Part shown: piece by piece, positions 1-7,931 of the stretch
How positions within the stretch are numbered: the stretch's first letter is position 1
How the letters are laid out: each line of letters opens with the position of its first letter
Assembly (NCBI GenBank): GCA_963691715.1
Contig: OY829281.1
Location: 744,001 to 808,000, forward strand
Length of the DNA stretch: 64,000 nucleotides
Direction: 5' to 3'
Source: HXMU1420-13 sp963691715
Lineage (GTDB): Bacteria; Bacteroidota; Rhodothermia; Balneolales; Balneolaceae
Program-made: the position numbers and the translations under genes
The notes under the pieces: model-generated
Databases searched by the model: none
Seen by the model: the letters and a program-made list of their open reading frames with translations, nothing else
What the model was told of the DNA's origin: nothing

Positions 1-224
1 GTAGCTATTATTACTTTATTCCGAACCTCTTTGAGGGCTCGGCCAATTAGTTTTTCATTTTCTCCATACTGATATAAATCAGCGGTATCATAGAAGGTTA
101 TTCCAGAATCAAAGGCCTGCTTTAAAAGAAGTTCGCTTTTTATGGATTTAACATCTAGAGACATACATCCGCAGCTAATTTCGGAAACATAAATGTTAGA
201 GGTACCAAGCTTCCTTTTTTTCAT
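1..224 (-). CDS. Aldo/keto reductase, N-terminal part (runs off the left edge)
   Basis: On the minus strand the reading frame opens with ATG at 224 and stays open to base 1. The translated start contains KLGTSNIYVSEISCGC, FDSGITFYDTADLYQYGENE and IGRALKE, the classic beginning of an aldo/keto reductase barrel: the Asp and Tyr of the YDTADLY segment correspond to the catalytic Asp and the start of the NADPH-binding barrel. Enzymes of this family reduce aldehydes and ketones with NADPH in the cytoplasm, but the substrate cannot be told from 74 residues. The catalytic Lys, His and the C-terminal half lie outside the window. No signal peptide is seen. Confidence 0.85.
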   Translation of the reverse strand, partial: MKKRKLGTSNIYVSEISCGCMSLDVKSIKSELLLKQAFDSGITFYDTADLYQYGENEKLIGRALKEVRNKVIIA

Positions 225-311
225 TTATTTCTGATTTATAAAATTTATACCTACTTAATCAAAGAAAAATTAAATACATTATACACACAATAAAATTGAA
301 AAATACTACAG

Positions 312-665
312 ATGAGCATTACAGAACTAATTATACTTGGAGCATTTGCAATGCCATTCTTATTGGTAGGTACATTTATTTTTGGATATTTTTACATCAA
401 GAAAATTAATACCTCTGTTGAAAAAAATTCAAAATCCTTAAAAACAAATATGAAATCGTGGGAGAGTAAAATATCAAAAAGCTCGGACGATGTTAATGAC
501 GTACAAAAAAGATTAGAGCATTTAGAAACTATTGTAACTAGTGAGCTATGGGATGAATTTCAAAAAAAGGGGATAGATTCAGATCTTGGGTTTTTAATTG
601 ATGACACAGAAATTGAAATCTCAGAATCAAAAAAAGTTGAAAAAATGGCGAATAAAATTCGTTAA
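312..665 (+). CDS. Small single-pass membrane protein with coiled coil
   Basis: This 117-residue protein has one hydrophobic helix at about residues 5-28, ending in FGYFYIKKIN, followed by a charged Lys/Ser/Glu-rich segment (about 32-80) with heptad-like hydrophobic spacing that looks coiled-coil. No catalytic motif is visible. The layout (short periplasmic tail, one helix, cytoplasmic coiled coil) resembles phage-shock PspB-like proteins, but similarity is too weak to assign it. It is transcribed away from the aldo/keto reductase and is followed by an unrelated lipoprotein gene. ATG start at 312. Function unknown. Confidence 0.6.
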   Translation: MSITELIILGAFAMPFLLVGTFIFGYFYIKKINTSVEKNSKSLKTNMKSWESKISKSSDDVNDVQKRLEHLETIVTSELWDEFQKKGIDSDLGFLIDDTEIEISESKKVEKMANKIR

Positions 666-834
666 GTAATATTCTTTCTAAGGCATAAATTCTCATCAAA
701 ATTATAGTGAGTTACTTCTCAGTCTTTTAGAAGAGGTTGTAAAGCAATATTCTTTGTTTGATTTTGACTATAGATAATACTGGAATACGATTTCCGTTCA
801 TGTATATTAAATATTTTCAATCAATTTGCGAACA

Positions 835-1365
835 ATGTTTTTGAATTCCTTTCTTTCATTTTCTTTGTGTACAATTCTTCTTTTGACGGCATGCACTTCT
901 ACTAGAATTTCTATGAATACTCCTTCGGAGCGTTCTATAAAAATGCTTAATAATGAAATGAATAATTCAACAACGAAAGTTTATTTGAAAGATGGGAAAA
1001 CATTAAAAAAAGGAACATTCCACATTATTTCGGATTCTTTAGTGCATGTTACGCCCAACTTGACAAAGAAGTATCATATTTCAAAAATAACATCCATTCG
1101 AACGGTTGGCAATCATTCATCTACAACATTAATAGGAATAAGTATGGTTGTAGGGGGTGTCATTATTTTTGATTCAGTAGTTGAAGAAGAAGTATTTTAT
1201 GCAAGCCCAAATCATTCACATAGAGAAGAAACGGATGATTCAGGTATTCTTAGTTTATCTGATCGCTTGAAGAGTAATTTATTGGGATCAGCTTTAAGTA
1301 TTTCTGGACTCATTATAGCCCTGAATGGTATAAAAAAAGCGACAAAAATCTATTCTTTTGATTAA
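835..1365 (+). CDS. Putative lipoprotein of unknown function
   Basis: I choose the ATG at 835 over the in-frame TTG at 826, because it puts a standard signal peptide at the N terminus. The hydrophobic stretch FLSFSLCTILLLTACTS ends in a lipobox (L-T-A-C), so the protein is probably lipidated and exported. The mature part has a region around KDGKTLKKGTFHIISDSLVHV that looks like a small beta-rich domain seen in many lipoproteins of this group, and two later hydrophobic stretches (near LIGISMVVGGVIIF and SALSISGLIIAL) that may be membrane segments. No function can be assigned. It stands alone, converging with the hydrolase gene downstream. Confidence 0.6.
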   Translation: MFLNSFLSFSLCTILLLTACTSTRISMNTPSERSIKMLNNEMNNSTTKVYLKDGKTLKKGTFHIISDSLVHVTPNLTKKYHISKITSIRTVGNHSSTTLIGISMVVGGVIIFDSVVEEEVFYASPNHSHREETDDSGILSLSDRLKSNLLGSALSISGLIIALNGIKKATKIYSFD

Positions 1366-1455
1366 AAGTAGCTTGTTAGATTATTTTTATCATTAACAAA
1401 AACTCTTAACCAGTGTTTCAAAGAATTAGTGGGTTTGATTGTCCAATTCAGTTAG

Positions 1456-2652
1456 TTACTGTAATTCCATTAAGTCAAATATTGCATCAAAGTCATTAAA
1501 AAACTCTGGAATGAGTTCAACTGCATAGCTCGTATTTGAATGAAACAAAATGCTGATACCTATTTGTTTTTCACGGTCAAATGCAATTTCACTACGATAT
1601 CCATTTACATATCCACCATGATATACAATAGTTTGGTCATCGTTATTTAAGGATCGCCATCCCATTCCATAATATGAACTATTCACTCCTTTCCAATATC
1701 TACTAAATCTTTTATTCGGTATTTCAGAAATAGGTTTAAAAATTTGATCTAAAGTTTCGTCTTTGATAAGGTCGGGTCTATTTCCTGTAAGTAGTAATAG
1801 CCATTGTCCCATATCTGAAATGGATGCATTAATACCACCCGCAGAAACGGCATTAAAGTAATTATTTTTAAGAGGAATCATAATGCGTTGTCCAGCTCTT
1901 CGACTGTACAAATGGGGAAGGGCTTTATTTGGTGTATTCCCTAATGCCTTGAATGTAGTAGATGCATTTACCATATTTAAAGGTTCAAAAATCTCCTCTT
2001 TTAATAGGGTATTAAAATCTTCGTTGGTACAATGTTCTAGAACCTTTTCAATTACAGCATATGCCGCATTGGAATAAGCTTGTTTTTCACCTTCTAGGCT
2101 TATTAAAGGAACGTCCTCGAATAGTGGGATAATTCGTTCTAGGGAAAGGCCATCCTCAACTAGATTGGTATACGCATGCCTGGGTAAGCCTGTAGTATGA
2201 GAAAGTAAATGCTGAACTTCAATTCTATCGGTTTGATCTGAATTACTCAATTTAAAATCGGGTACAATTTCATTTACTGGGGTATCAAAATTAAGTAAAC
2301 CTTGTTCAACCATCATGCCTGTGAGAATGGATGCAAATCCTTTGGATACGCTACCCAATCGAAATACGGTGTGCTCGTCGATAGGATATGAAGAAGCAAC
2401 GTCACGAGTCCCAAACCCTTTTGCAATTACAACTTCATCTTTATATGTGATTACAAAAGCACCACCAGGTAATTTTTTATTTTTAGCGCCCTGAATTAAT
2501 TTAGCTTCGAATTGCTCTATAAATTTGGTTAATGAATCTTCAGCTGGATTTGAAATCAATTCATGAATTTCGATTTCTGGTTCTTTTTTTTCTATCCTTG
2601 TAAGGCCAAAAATGATTAAGAGAACAACGCTTGCTATTAATGCTTTTGACAA
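1456..2652 (-). CDS. Serine beta-lactamase-like hydrolase (class C / AmpH-EstB fold)
   Basis: The 398-residue protein has an N-terminal hydrophobic helix (about residues 5-18) that anchors or exports it, then a penicillin-binding/beta-lactamase fold. The three active-site motifs are visible: S-x-x-K as SVSK (Ser101-Lys104), Y-x-N as YSN (Tyr193-Asn195) and a late HGG (in YHGGYVNGY) replacing KTG. This family covers esterases, D-aminopeptidases and peptidoglycan hydrolases as well as true AmpC enzymes. Resistance cannot be inferred, and a periplasmic esterase or peptidase role is more likely. The gene lies just downstream of thrC on the same strand but after a gap of about 110 bp, so co-transcription is uncertain. 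Confidence 0.85.
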   Translation of the reverse strand: MSKALIASVVLLIIFGLTRIEKKEPEIEIHELISNPAEDSLTKFIEQFEAKLIQGAKNKKLPGGAFVITYKDEVVIAKGFGTRDVASSYPIDEHTVFRLGSVSKGFASILTGMMVEQGLLNFDTPVNEIVPDFKLSNSDQTDRIEVQHLLSHTTGLPRHAYTNLVEDGLSLERIIPLFEDVPLISLEGEKQAYSNAAYAVIEKVLEHCTNEDFNTLLKEEIFEPLNMVNASTTFKALGNTPNKALPHLYSRRAGQRIMIPLKNNYFNAVSAGGINASISDMGQWLLLLTGNRPDLIKDETLDQIFKPISEIPNKRFSRYWKGVNSSYYGMGWRSLNNDDQTIVYHGGYVNGYRSEIAFDREKQIGISILFHSNTSYAVELIPEFFNDFDAIFDLMELQ

Positions 2653-2763
2653 AATAATCTTAGTTCAGTTTAAGTATTAAATTTAGGTACTTATGGAAAT
2701 ATGTGAAAATAATATATCCTAACAATTTTATGGTTGGAGTTTTTGGTTGAATTCAAAATTTAC

Positions 2764-4062
2764 TTAGTTACTTTTTTGTAAGTAAATTTTAAAATCTTCA
2801 AAATTCTTGCTGAAAGTGATACTCTTTTTTTCGAGATTTGTTAACGAAACATGTTCTGGCATTGGAACTTTGGTTTTTATTTGTTCTTCCACTGTTTCTC
2901 TAAATTTTATTGGATGCGCTGTTTCTAGAACTATACCTGTACCAGTATTTTTCTTATAGTAATCCATTAACCCTAAATATCCAACTGCGCCATGCGGATC
3001 TAGAATATATCCACTTAATCCATATGTTTTTTGGATGGTGTCTCGAGTACTCTCATCGGTATATGCGTATCCATTAATCTTGCCAATCATCTTTTGATAC
3101 GATTGATCAAAGAGATCTAACATTCGAACAAAATTACTTGGATTACCTACATCCATGGCATTTGAAATGGTAGCTATTGAAGGTTTAGGCTCAAATTTTC
3201 CATTCCATAAATACATGGGCACGGTATCGTTTGCATTGGAACATGCGAGAAAATGTTTTACGGGTAAACCCATTTTATGAGCTATCAGCCCTGCGGCTAA
3301 GTTTCCGTAGTTTCCACTTGGAATAGCAAAAACAACCTCTTCTTTTTCAATTTCAGACAATCGCGACCATGCATAAAAGTAATAGATACTTTGTGGTAAC
3401 AATCGAGCCATATTGATTGAATTGGCTGAGGTAAGATTTCTATCCACTCTTAACTCATCATCTAAAAAGGCTTGTTTTACTAAATATTGACAATCATCGA
3501 AGGTACCATCAATTTCTAAAGCGGTAATATTTCCACCTAAAGTGGTCATTTGTTGTTCTTGAAACCCACTTACTTTTCCTTTGGGATAAAGGATAATAAC
3601 ATTAACTCCTGGAATATTATAAAAACCATTTGCCACGGCGCTACCAGTATCGCCAGAAGTGGCTACTAGTACGGTTAATTGTTTTTCATTTTTACGTGTA
3701 AAATAACTCAAGCATCGTGCAAGGAATCGGGCACCAACATCTTTAAATGCTAATGTTGGTCCGTGAAATAACTCTAGAGCATACACGCCTCCTTTAATCT
3801 CAGAAAGTGGTATATCGAATGAGAGAGTGTCTTCAATAATTAATTTTAAAGCATCATTTGGAATTTCACCATCAACAAAAAGTTTTAGAATTTCATAACC
3901 CATCTCTGGAAGGCTCATCGTTGGCAAAGAGCTTATGAATGAAGAGGATAGGGATGGAATACGTTCAGGCATATAAAGCCCATTATCAGCTGGAAGTCCA
4001 CGAAAAATAGCTTCTTCAAAGTTGGCAGGATTAACTTGATGATTTGTGCTGTAATAGTTCAT
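2764..4062 (-). CDS. thrC: Threonine synthase
   Basis: This is a 432-residue PLP enzyme that converts O-phosphohomoserine to threonine, the last step of threonine synthesis. The N terminus (TNHQVNPANFEEAIFRGL..GLYMPE) is the typical threonine-synthase lid region, the PLP lysine lies in FHGPTLAFKDVGARF (Lys107), and the phosphate-binding loop is the ATSGDTGSAVA segment. Length and motifs fit the longer ThrC type found in E. coli and Bacteroidota. Its ATG overlaps the thrB stop codon by 4 bp, and it is the third gene of a thrA-thrB-thrC operon on the minus strand. Confidence 0.96.
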   Translation of the reverse strand: MNYYSTNHQVNPANFEEAIFRGLPADNGLYMPERIPSLSSSFISSLPTMSLPEMGYEILKLFVDGEIPNDALKLIIEDTLSFDIPLSEIKGGVYALELFHGPTLAFKDVGARFLARCLSYFTRKNEKQLTVLVATSGDTGSAVANGFYNIPGVNVIILYPKGKVSGFQEQQMTTLGGNITALEIDGTFDDCQYLVKQAFLDDELRVDRNLTSANSINMARLLPQSIYYFYAWSRLSEIEKEEVVFAIPSGNYGNLAAGLIAHKMGLPVKHFLACSNANDTVPMYLWNGKFEPKPSIATISNAMDVGNPSNFVRMLDLFDQSYQKMIGKINGYAYTDESTRDTIQKTYGLSGYILDPHGAVGYLGLMDYYKKNTGTGIVLETAHPIKFRETVEEQIKTKVPMPEHVSLTNLEKKSITFSKNFEDFKIYLQKSN

Positions 4063-4991
4063 GAAATTACTTCTGTACCTTTGGTATTTATATTTGAAAA
4101 ATATACATGTGCACGCATACCATTCGTTGTGTACAATTTATCTAACGATGTGGCAATCTTTTGAGCAACATTTTTTGATGTTGAAAGTGCAAATATAGAC
4201 GGCCCTGATCCAGATATACTCCCACCAAGAGCACCTTCATTGATGGCTATTTTTTTAGCTTCCTTAAATAATGGAATTAGCATTGATCGTGCAGGTTCTG
4301 CAATAACATCTTTTAACGATCTGCTTATAAGATCATAATCGGATTGTGCGAGCCCGGCAACAAGACCTCCTAAATTACCTAGTTGGATAATTGCATCTGA
4401 CAAAGGAATTTCTTGTTTGATAATTTTTTTTGAGTCGGAGGTTCTAATTTCTATTTGCGGATGAACAACACTCACATACAAAGAATCTGGATAGTCTAAG
4501 GATATGATATCTAGTGGATTATAACTTCTTACAAGTGTAAATCCACCCAGTAAACAAGGAGCTACGTTATCAGCGTGTGCACTTCCCGAAGCAGCTCGTT
4601 CACCTTCCATTGCAAATGGGATAAGTTCCTTTTTTGTAAATGGTGCACCTAATAACTGATTTACTCCAAAAACAGCTGCTGAAGAACTAGAAGCACTTGA
4701 ACCTAAGCCACTCCCTGCCTTTATATTTTTTGATACTTCGAATTTAAATCCGAAGTCAATATCCCGTCCTAGGGTGTTCAATAAAGCTGTGACAGCAACA
4801 CCAATTACATTTATTTTAGGGTCGGTAGGTAAACCTTCACATCCAACACCATTTTCAATTTCCCATGTTTTAGATGGGGTTTTTTTAACTATTAAGGTAT
4901 CCCCAATATCTTTCATTGCAAAGCCCAATACGTCGTATCCACAAGCTACATTTGCTACTGTTGCAGGGGCAAATACTTTAATTTCTTCCAT
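4059..4991 (-). CDS. thrB: Homoserine kinase
   Basis: The 310-residue protein is a GHMP-family kinase that phosphorylates homoserine to O-phosphohomoserine with ATP. The N-terminal FAPATVANVACGYDVLG segment is characteristic of ThrB, the ATP-binding loop GSGLGSSASSSSA lies at residues 93-105, and the C-terminal GSISGSGPSIFAL motif closes the active site. It starts 3 bp after the thrA stop codon and overlaps thrC by 4 bp, so the three genes are almost certainly translated from one message. Confidence 0.96.
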   Translation of the reverse strand: MEEIKVFAPATVANVACGYDVLGFAMKDIGDTLIVKKTPSKTWEIENGVGCEGLPTDPKINVIGVAVTALLNTLGRDIDFGFKFEVSKNIKAGSGLGSSASSSSAAVFGVNQLLGAPFTKKELIPFAMEGERAASGSAHADNVAPCLLGGFTLVRSYNPLDIISLDYPDSLYVSVVHPQIEIRTSDSKKIIKQEIPLSDAIIQLGNLGGLVAGLAQSDYDLISRSLKDVIAEPARSMLIPLFKEAKKIAINEGALGGSISGSGPSIFALSTSKNVAQKIATSLDKLYTTNGMRAHVYFSNINTKGTEVIS

Positions 4992-4994
4992 AAA

Positions 4995-7448
4995 TCAGGC
5001 AGAAGTTATTCTCATTACATCAGCAAAAATACCAGAAGCAGTAACTGCGGCACCAGCTCCCGCGCCTTTCACCACTAAGGGTTGTTCACTGTATCGTTTA
5101 GTGTAGAATAAAACAATGTTATCTTTTCCATCTAATTCATAAAATGGGTGTTCTGAACCAAATGACTCTAGTCCTGTAGTTGCTTCATTATGTTCAAAAC
5201 TAGCAACGAATTTTATTCTTTCATTTTTTGATTTAGCTTCATCAACTAACTGTTGGAATACATGATCATGTTCATCTAATTTTTTATAAAATTCTTCTAT
5301 GGAATCAGTTTTCATGCATTCTTCTGGGACAAAACTTCTATTACTGATATCACTCAATTCCATTTTATGACCACTTTCTCTTGCTAAAATTAATATTTTT
5401 CTCATGACGTCAACCCCAGAAAGATCAAGTCGAGGATCTGGCTCGGTATATCCTTCTAATTTTGCGAGTTTAACTACATCACTGAATTTTTGACTTCCAT
5501 CATAGGTATTGAATAAGAAGTTCAGAGTTCCGGAAAGAACTGCTTTAATTTTAAAAATTCTATCTCCACTTTTTAGTAGATCACTAAGGGTTGAGATAAT
5601 GGGTAATCCTGCCCCTACATTGGTTTCAAACAAAAATTTTGTTTGAAATTCAGTAGCTGTTTTTTTGAGGTTTAAATATGAATCAAAGTCACTAGAACAA
5701 GCTACTTTGTTGGGTGTAACAACCGCAATACTGTTTCTTAGTATTTTATTGTAGTTGTTCGGTATGTCATTATTTCCAGTACAATCAATAAATATACTGT
5801 TTCTCAGATTTAAAGAGGTCATCTCATCAACAAATCCATCCAAAGTCATGGGTATTCCTTCATTTTCTAACAATTTTTCCCATGAATCTAGTTGAATCGG
5901 CTGTTCTCTTAAGATCATTTTTCTGGAGTTAGCTAATCCAGAAACTTCAATTTGCACATTAAATGCATCGGAAAGAAAGTCATTTTGTGATTGGATTTGC
6001 TTAATGAATTCTTTCCCTACATTGCCGACACCAATCATAAATACATAGAATTTTCTTATATCTGATAGAAAAAAGCTTTCATGTAGAGAGTTTAATGATT
6101 TGCGCAAATGCTTTTTATCAATTACTACAGATATATTTAATTCTGTAGAACCTTGAGCTATGGCTTTTACGTTAATTCCATTATGTCCCAGTGTTTCAAA
6201 AAGTCCAGCACTAACCCCAACTTGTTGTCTCATACGTGTTCCTACTAGGGCAATTATTGAAAGGTCTTTTTCTACCACAAGTGGATTTACTTTGCGGAGT
6301 CTAAGTTCATTTTCGAATTCTTTCTCTATACTTAAACGTGCTTTTTCAGCATCTTTATGATCAATTCCAACGGTGATGGTGTGTTCAGAAGAGGCTTGAG
6401 TGATCATAATTACGTTAATCGACTCTCTACTTAATGAGGCAAATAATCGAAAAGAAAAATTTGGAACAGCTACCATTCCAGATCCTGATAATGTACATAA
6501 GGCTACATCTTCAATACTTGATAAACCTTTAATCCAGCGTCCGTTTGGATCACCTTCTTTTGTTATTAAGGTTCCAATATCTTCAGGAGCAAAGGTGTTT
6601 TTTATTTCTACAGGAATCCCTTTATCAAGTACTGGTTGAATGGTTGGGGGATAAATTACTTTTGCTCCAAAATGCGATAGTTCCATTGCTTCTTCATAGC
6701 TTAAATGAGCTATAGGATGAGCTAAAGCTACCATTTTAGGATTTGCCGTCATCATTCCTGATACATCTGTCCAAATTTCTAATTTTTCGGCGGTTAACGC
6801 AGAAGCAAGCAGCGATGCCGTATAATCCGAGCCACCGCGACCAAGGGTAGTAGTTAGGTTACCCTCATTAGACGAAGCCATAAATCCAGGAACCAAGGTT
6901 ACTTCTGAGGGGTTGGTAAATGCTTCTTTAATGTTTTTATATGTTAAAGCTTGATCTACAACAGCATTACCAAATTGTGCATCAGTTTTGATGATTCGCC
7001 TTGGGTCAAAAAGGATAACATCTATACCACTAGTAGAAATAAAATCGTTTAATATCACCGTTGATAATTGTTCTCCATAACTCAAAATTCTATCGCTAGA
7101 ACGAGCTGAAAGTTCTTGAATTAAGAATACACCTCTACATATATCTTCAAGGTCGTTAACTAGTAATTTAATTTCTGTTATTGTTCCACTTCTTTTCTTA
7201 AGGGGAATCAATTCATTACATAGTTCAATATGCCGATTTTCAATTTCCTTTAAAAGATCTTTGTACAAAGGGTTACTTTTCTCGGCGCTTTCTGCAACCT
7301 CTATAAGTTTGTTAGTAACCCCACCTAATGCAGAAGCTACCACTGTCTGTGTGCTTCCTTTTTGAGCATGAGATTTAATAATCTGAAGTACGTTTTTTAA
7401 ACTTTTGGCAGAACCAACGGATGTACCTCCAAATTTTAATACTATCAT
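4995..7448 (-). CDS. thrA: Bifunctional aspartokinase / homoserine dehydrogenase
   Basis: This 817-residue fusion carries the first and third steps of the threonine branch. Residues 1 to about 290 form the aspartokinase, with KFGGTSVG at 5-12, TLGRGGSDYTA at 201-211 and TDVSGMMTANP at 227-237. Residues about 310-455 hold two ACT-type regulatory repeats, where threonine feedback usually binds. The homoserine dehydrogenase starts at the Rossmann segment MIGVGNVGKE (471-480), and it includes the ETNVGAGLPI and GTLNF motifs. It is the first gene of thrA-thrB-thrC. About 380 bp separate it from the divergent chemoreceptor gene; I see no leader-peptide attenuator there. Confidence 0.96.
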   Translation of the reverse strand: MIVLKFGGTSVGSAKSLKNVLQIIKSHAQKGSTQTVVASALGGVTNKLIEVAESAEKSNPLYKDLLKEIENRHIELCNELIPLKKRSGTITEIKLLVNDLEDICRGVFLIQELSARSSDRILSYGEQLSTVILNDFISTSGIDVILFDPRRIIKTDAQFGNAVVDQALTYKNIKEAFTNPSEVTLVPGFMASSNEGNLTTTLGRGGSDYTASLLASALTAEKLEIWTDVSGMMTANPKMVALAHPIAHLSYEEAMELSHFGAKVIYPPTIQPVLDKGIPVEIKNTFAPEDIGTLITKEGDPNGRWIKGLSSIEDVALCTLSGSGMVAVPNFSFRLFASLSRESINVIMITQASSEHTITVGIDHKDAEKARLSIEKEFENELRLRKVNPLVVEKDLSIIALVGTRMRQQVGVSAGLFETLGHNGINVKAIAQGSTELNISVVIDKKHLRKSLNSLHESFFLSDIRKFYVFMIGVGNVGKEFIKQIQSQNDFLSDAFNVQIEVSGLANSRKMILREQPIQLDSWEKLLENEGIPMTLDGFVDEMTSLNLRNSIFIDCTGNNDIPNNYNKILRNSIAVVTPNKVACSSDFDSYLNLKKTATEFQTKFLFETNVGAGLPIISTLSDLLKSGDRIFKIKAVLSGTLNFLFNTYDGSQKFSDVVKLAKLEGYTEPDPRLDLSGVDVMRKILILARESGHKMELSDISNRSFVPEECMKTDSIEEFYKKLDEHDHVFQQLVDEAKSKNERIKFVASFEHNEATTGLESFGSEHPFYELDGKDNIVLFYTKRYSEQPLVVKGAGAGAAVTASGIFADVMRITSA

Positions 7449-7831
7449 AATTGAAAATCGATGAATGAGAATGAAAGAGAGGCGTAAGTTAGCAAACTCT
7501 GAAAACGGAAGTAAATAGATTATTTAAACTAATTAGAGAAAACCAGTTAATAAACATCGAATATATAGGTGAAATATCTCTGCGAATTTTTTGATAATTA
7601 AAAACCTGAAAGTCTATAAACATCTTTTTATTAATTCCTTCAATACTATTAGATAATAAGAAAAAACTATTGGTCCTAATTCATCTAGAGATAATAGTAA
7701 TAAAATTTACTGAAATAAGATTAATAAAATCAGTTATGTATTAATGTGTATAGAAATTTAAATCGTTCCTGCTTAACGATTTAGCCATTTATCCGATAAA
7801 GAAAATATCTCACATAACTTAATCATATAGA
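7449..7831. other. Divergent intergenic region between thrA and the chemoreceptor
   Basis: This 380-bp AT-rich stretch contains no credible gene. It must carry the promoter of the thr operon (reading left) and that of the chemoreceptor gene (reading right). Two things stand out: an inverted repeat at 7760-7782 and a sigma-28-like promoter candidate at 7773-7799, both listed separately. Confidence 0.6.
7773..7799 (+). promoter_or_regulatory. Candidate sigma-28 (FliA-type) promoter for the chemoreceptor
   Basis: TTAA at 7773-7776, a 15-bp spacer and TCCGATAA at 7792-7799 match the sigma-28 consensus TAAA-N15-GCCGATAA in 10 of 12 positions with the exact spacing. It lies 33 bp upstream of the ATG at 7833. 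Sigma-28 commonly drives chemoreceptor genes. The -35 half overlaps an inverted repeat (AAATCGTT at 7760-7767 and AACGATTT at 7775-7782), which could be an operator. This is a pattern match only. Confidence 0.4.
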
Positions 7832-7832
7832 T

Positions 7833-7931
7833 ATGAATTCGACAAAAAAATCATTGCGACTAATGTAACTCGCAACCACTTTTTCGATCGGTATAATTCC
7901 AGTATTACTTTTATTCATAGGGATTTATCAG
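7833..7931 (+). pseudogene. Detached N-terminal end of the chemoreceptor (in-frame TAA at 7866)
   Basis: From ATG 7833 the frame reads MNSTKKSLRLM, hits TAA at 7866-7868, and then continues in the same frame as LATTFSIGIIPVLLLFIGIY before joining the open frame from 7932. The part after the stop is a textbook first transmembrane helix of a methyl-accepting chemotaxis protein. No ATG, GTG or TTG lies between the stop and 7932, so an intact TM1 can only be made by readthrough, a rare start codon, or if the stop is a sequencing error. Confidence 0.7.

Noticed and set aside
1456..2652. True AmpC beta-lactamase
   Set aside because: The HGG in place of the KTG motif and the family's wide range of esterases and peptidases make resistance an unsupported claim.
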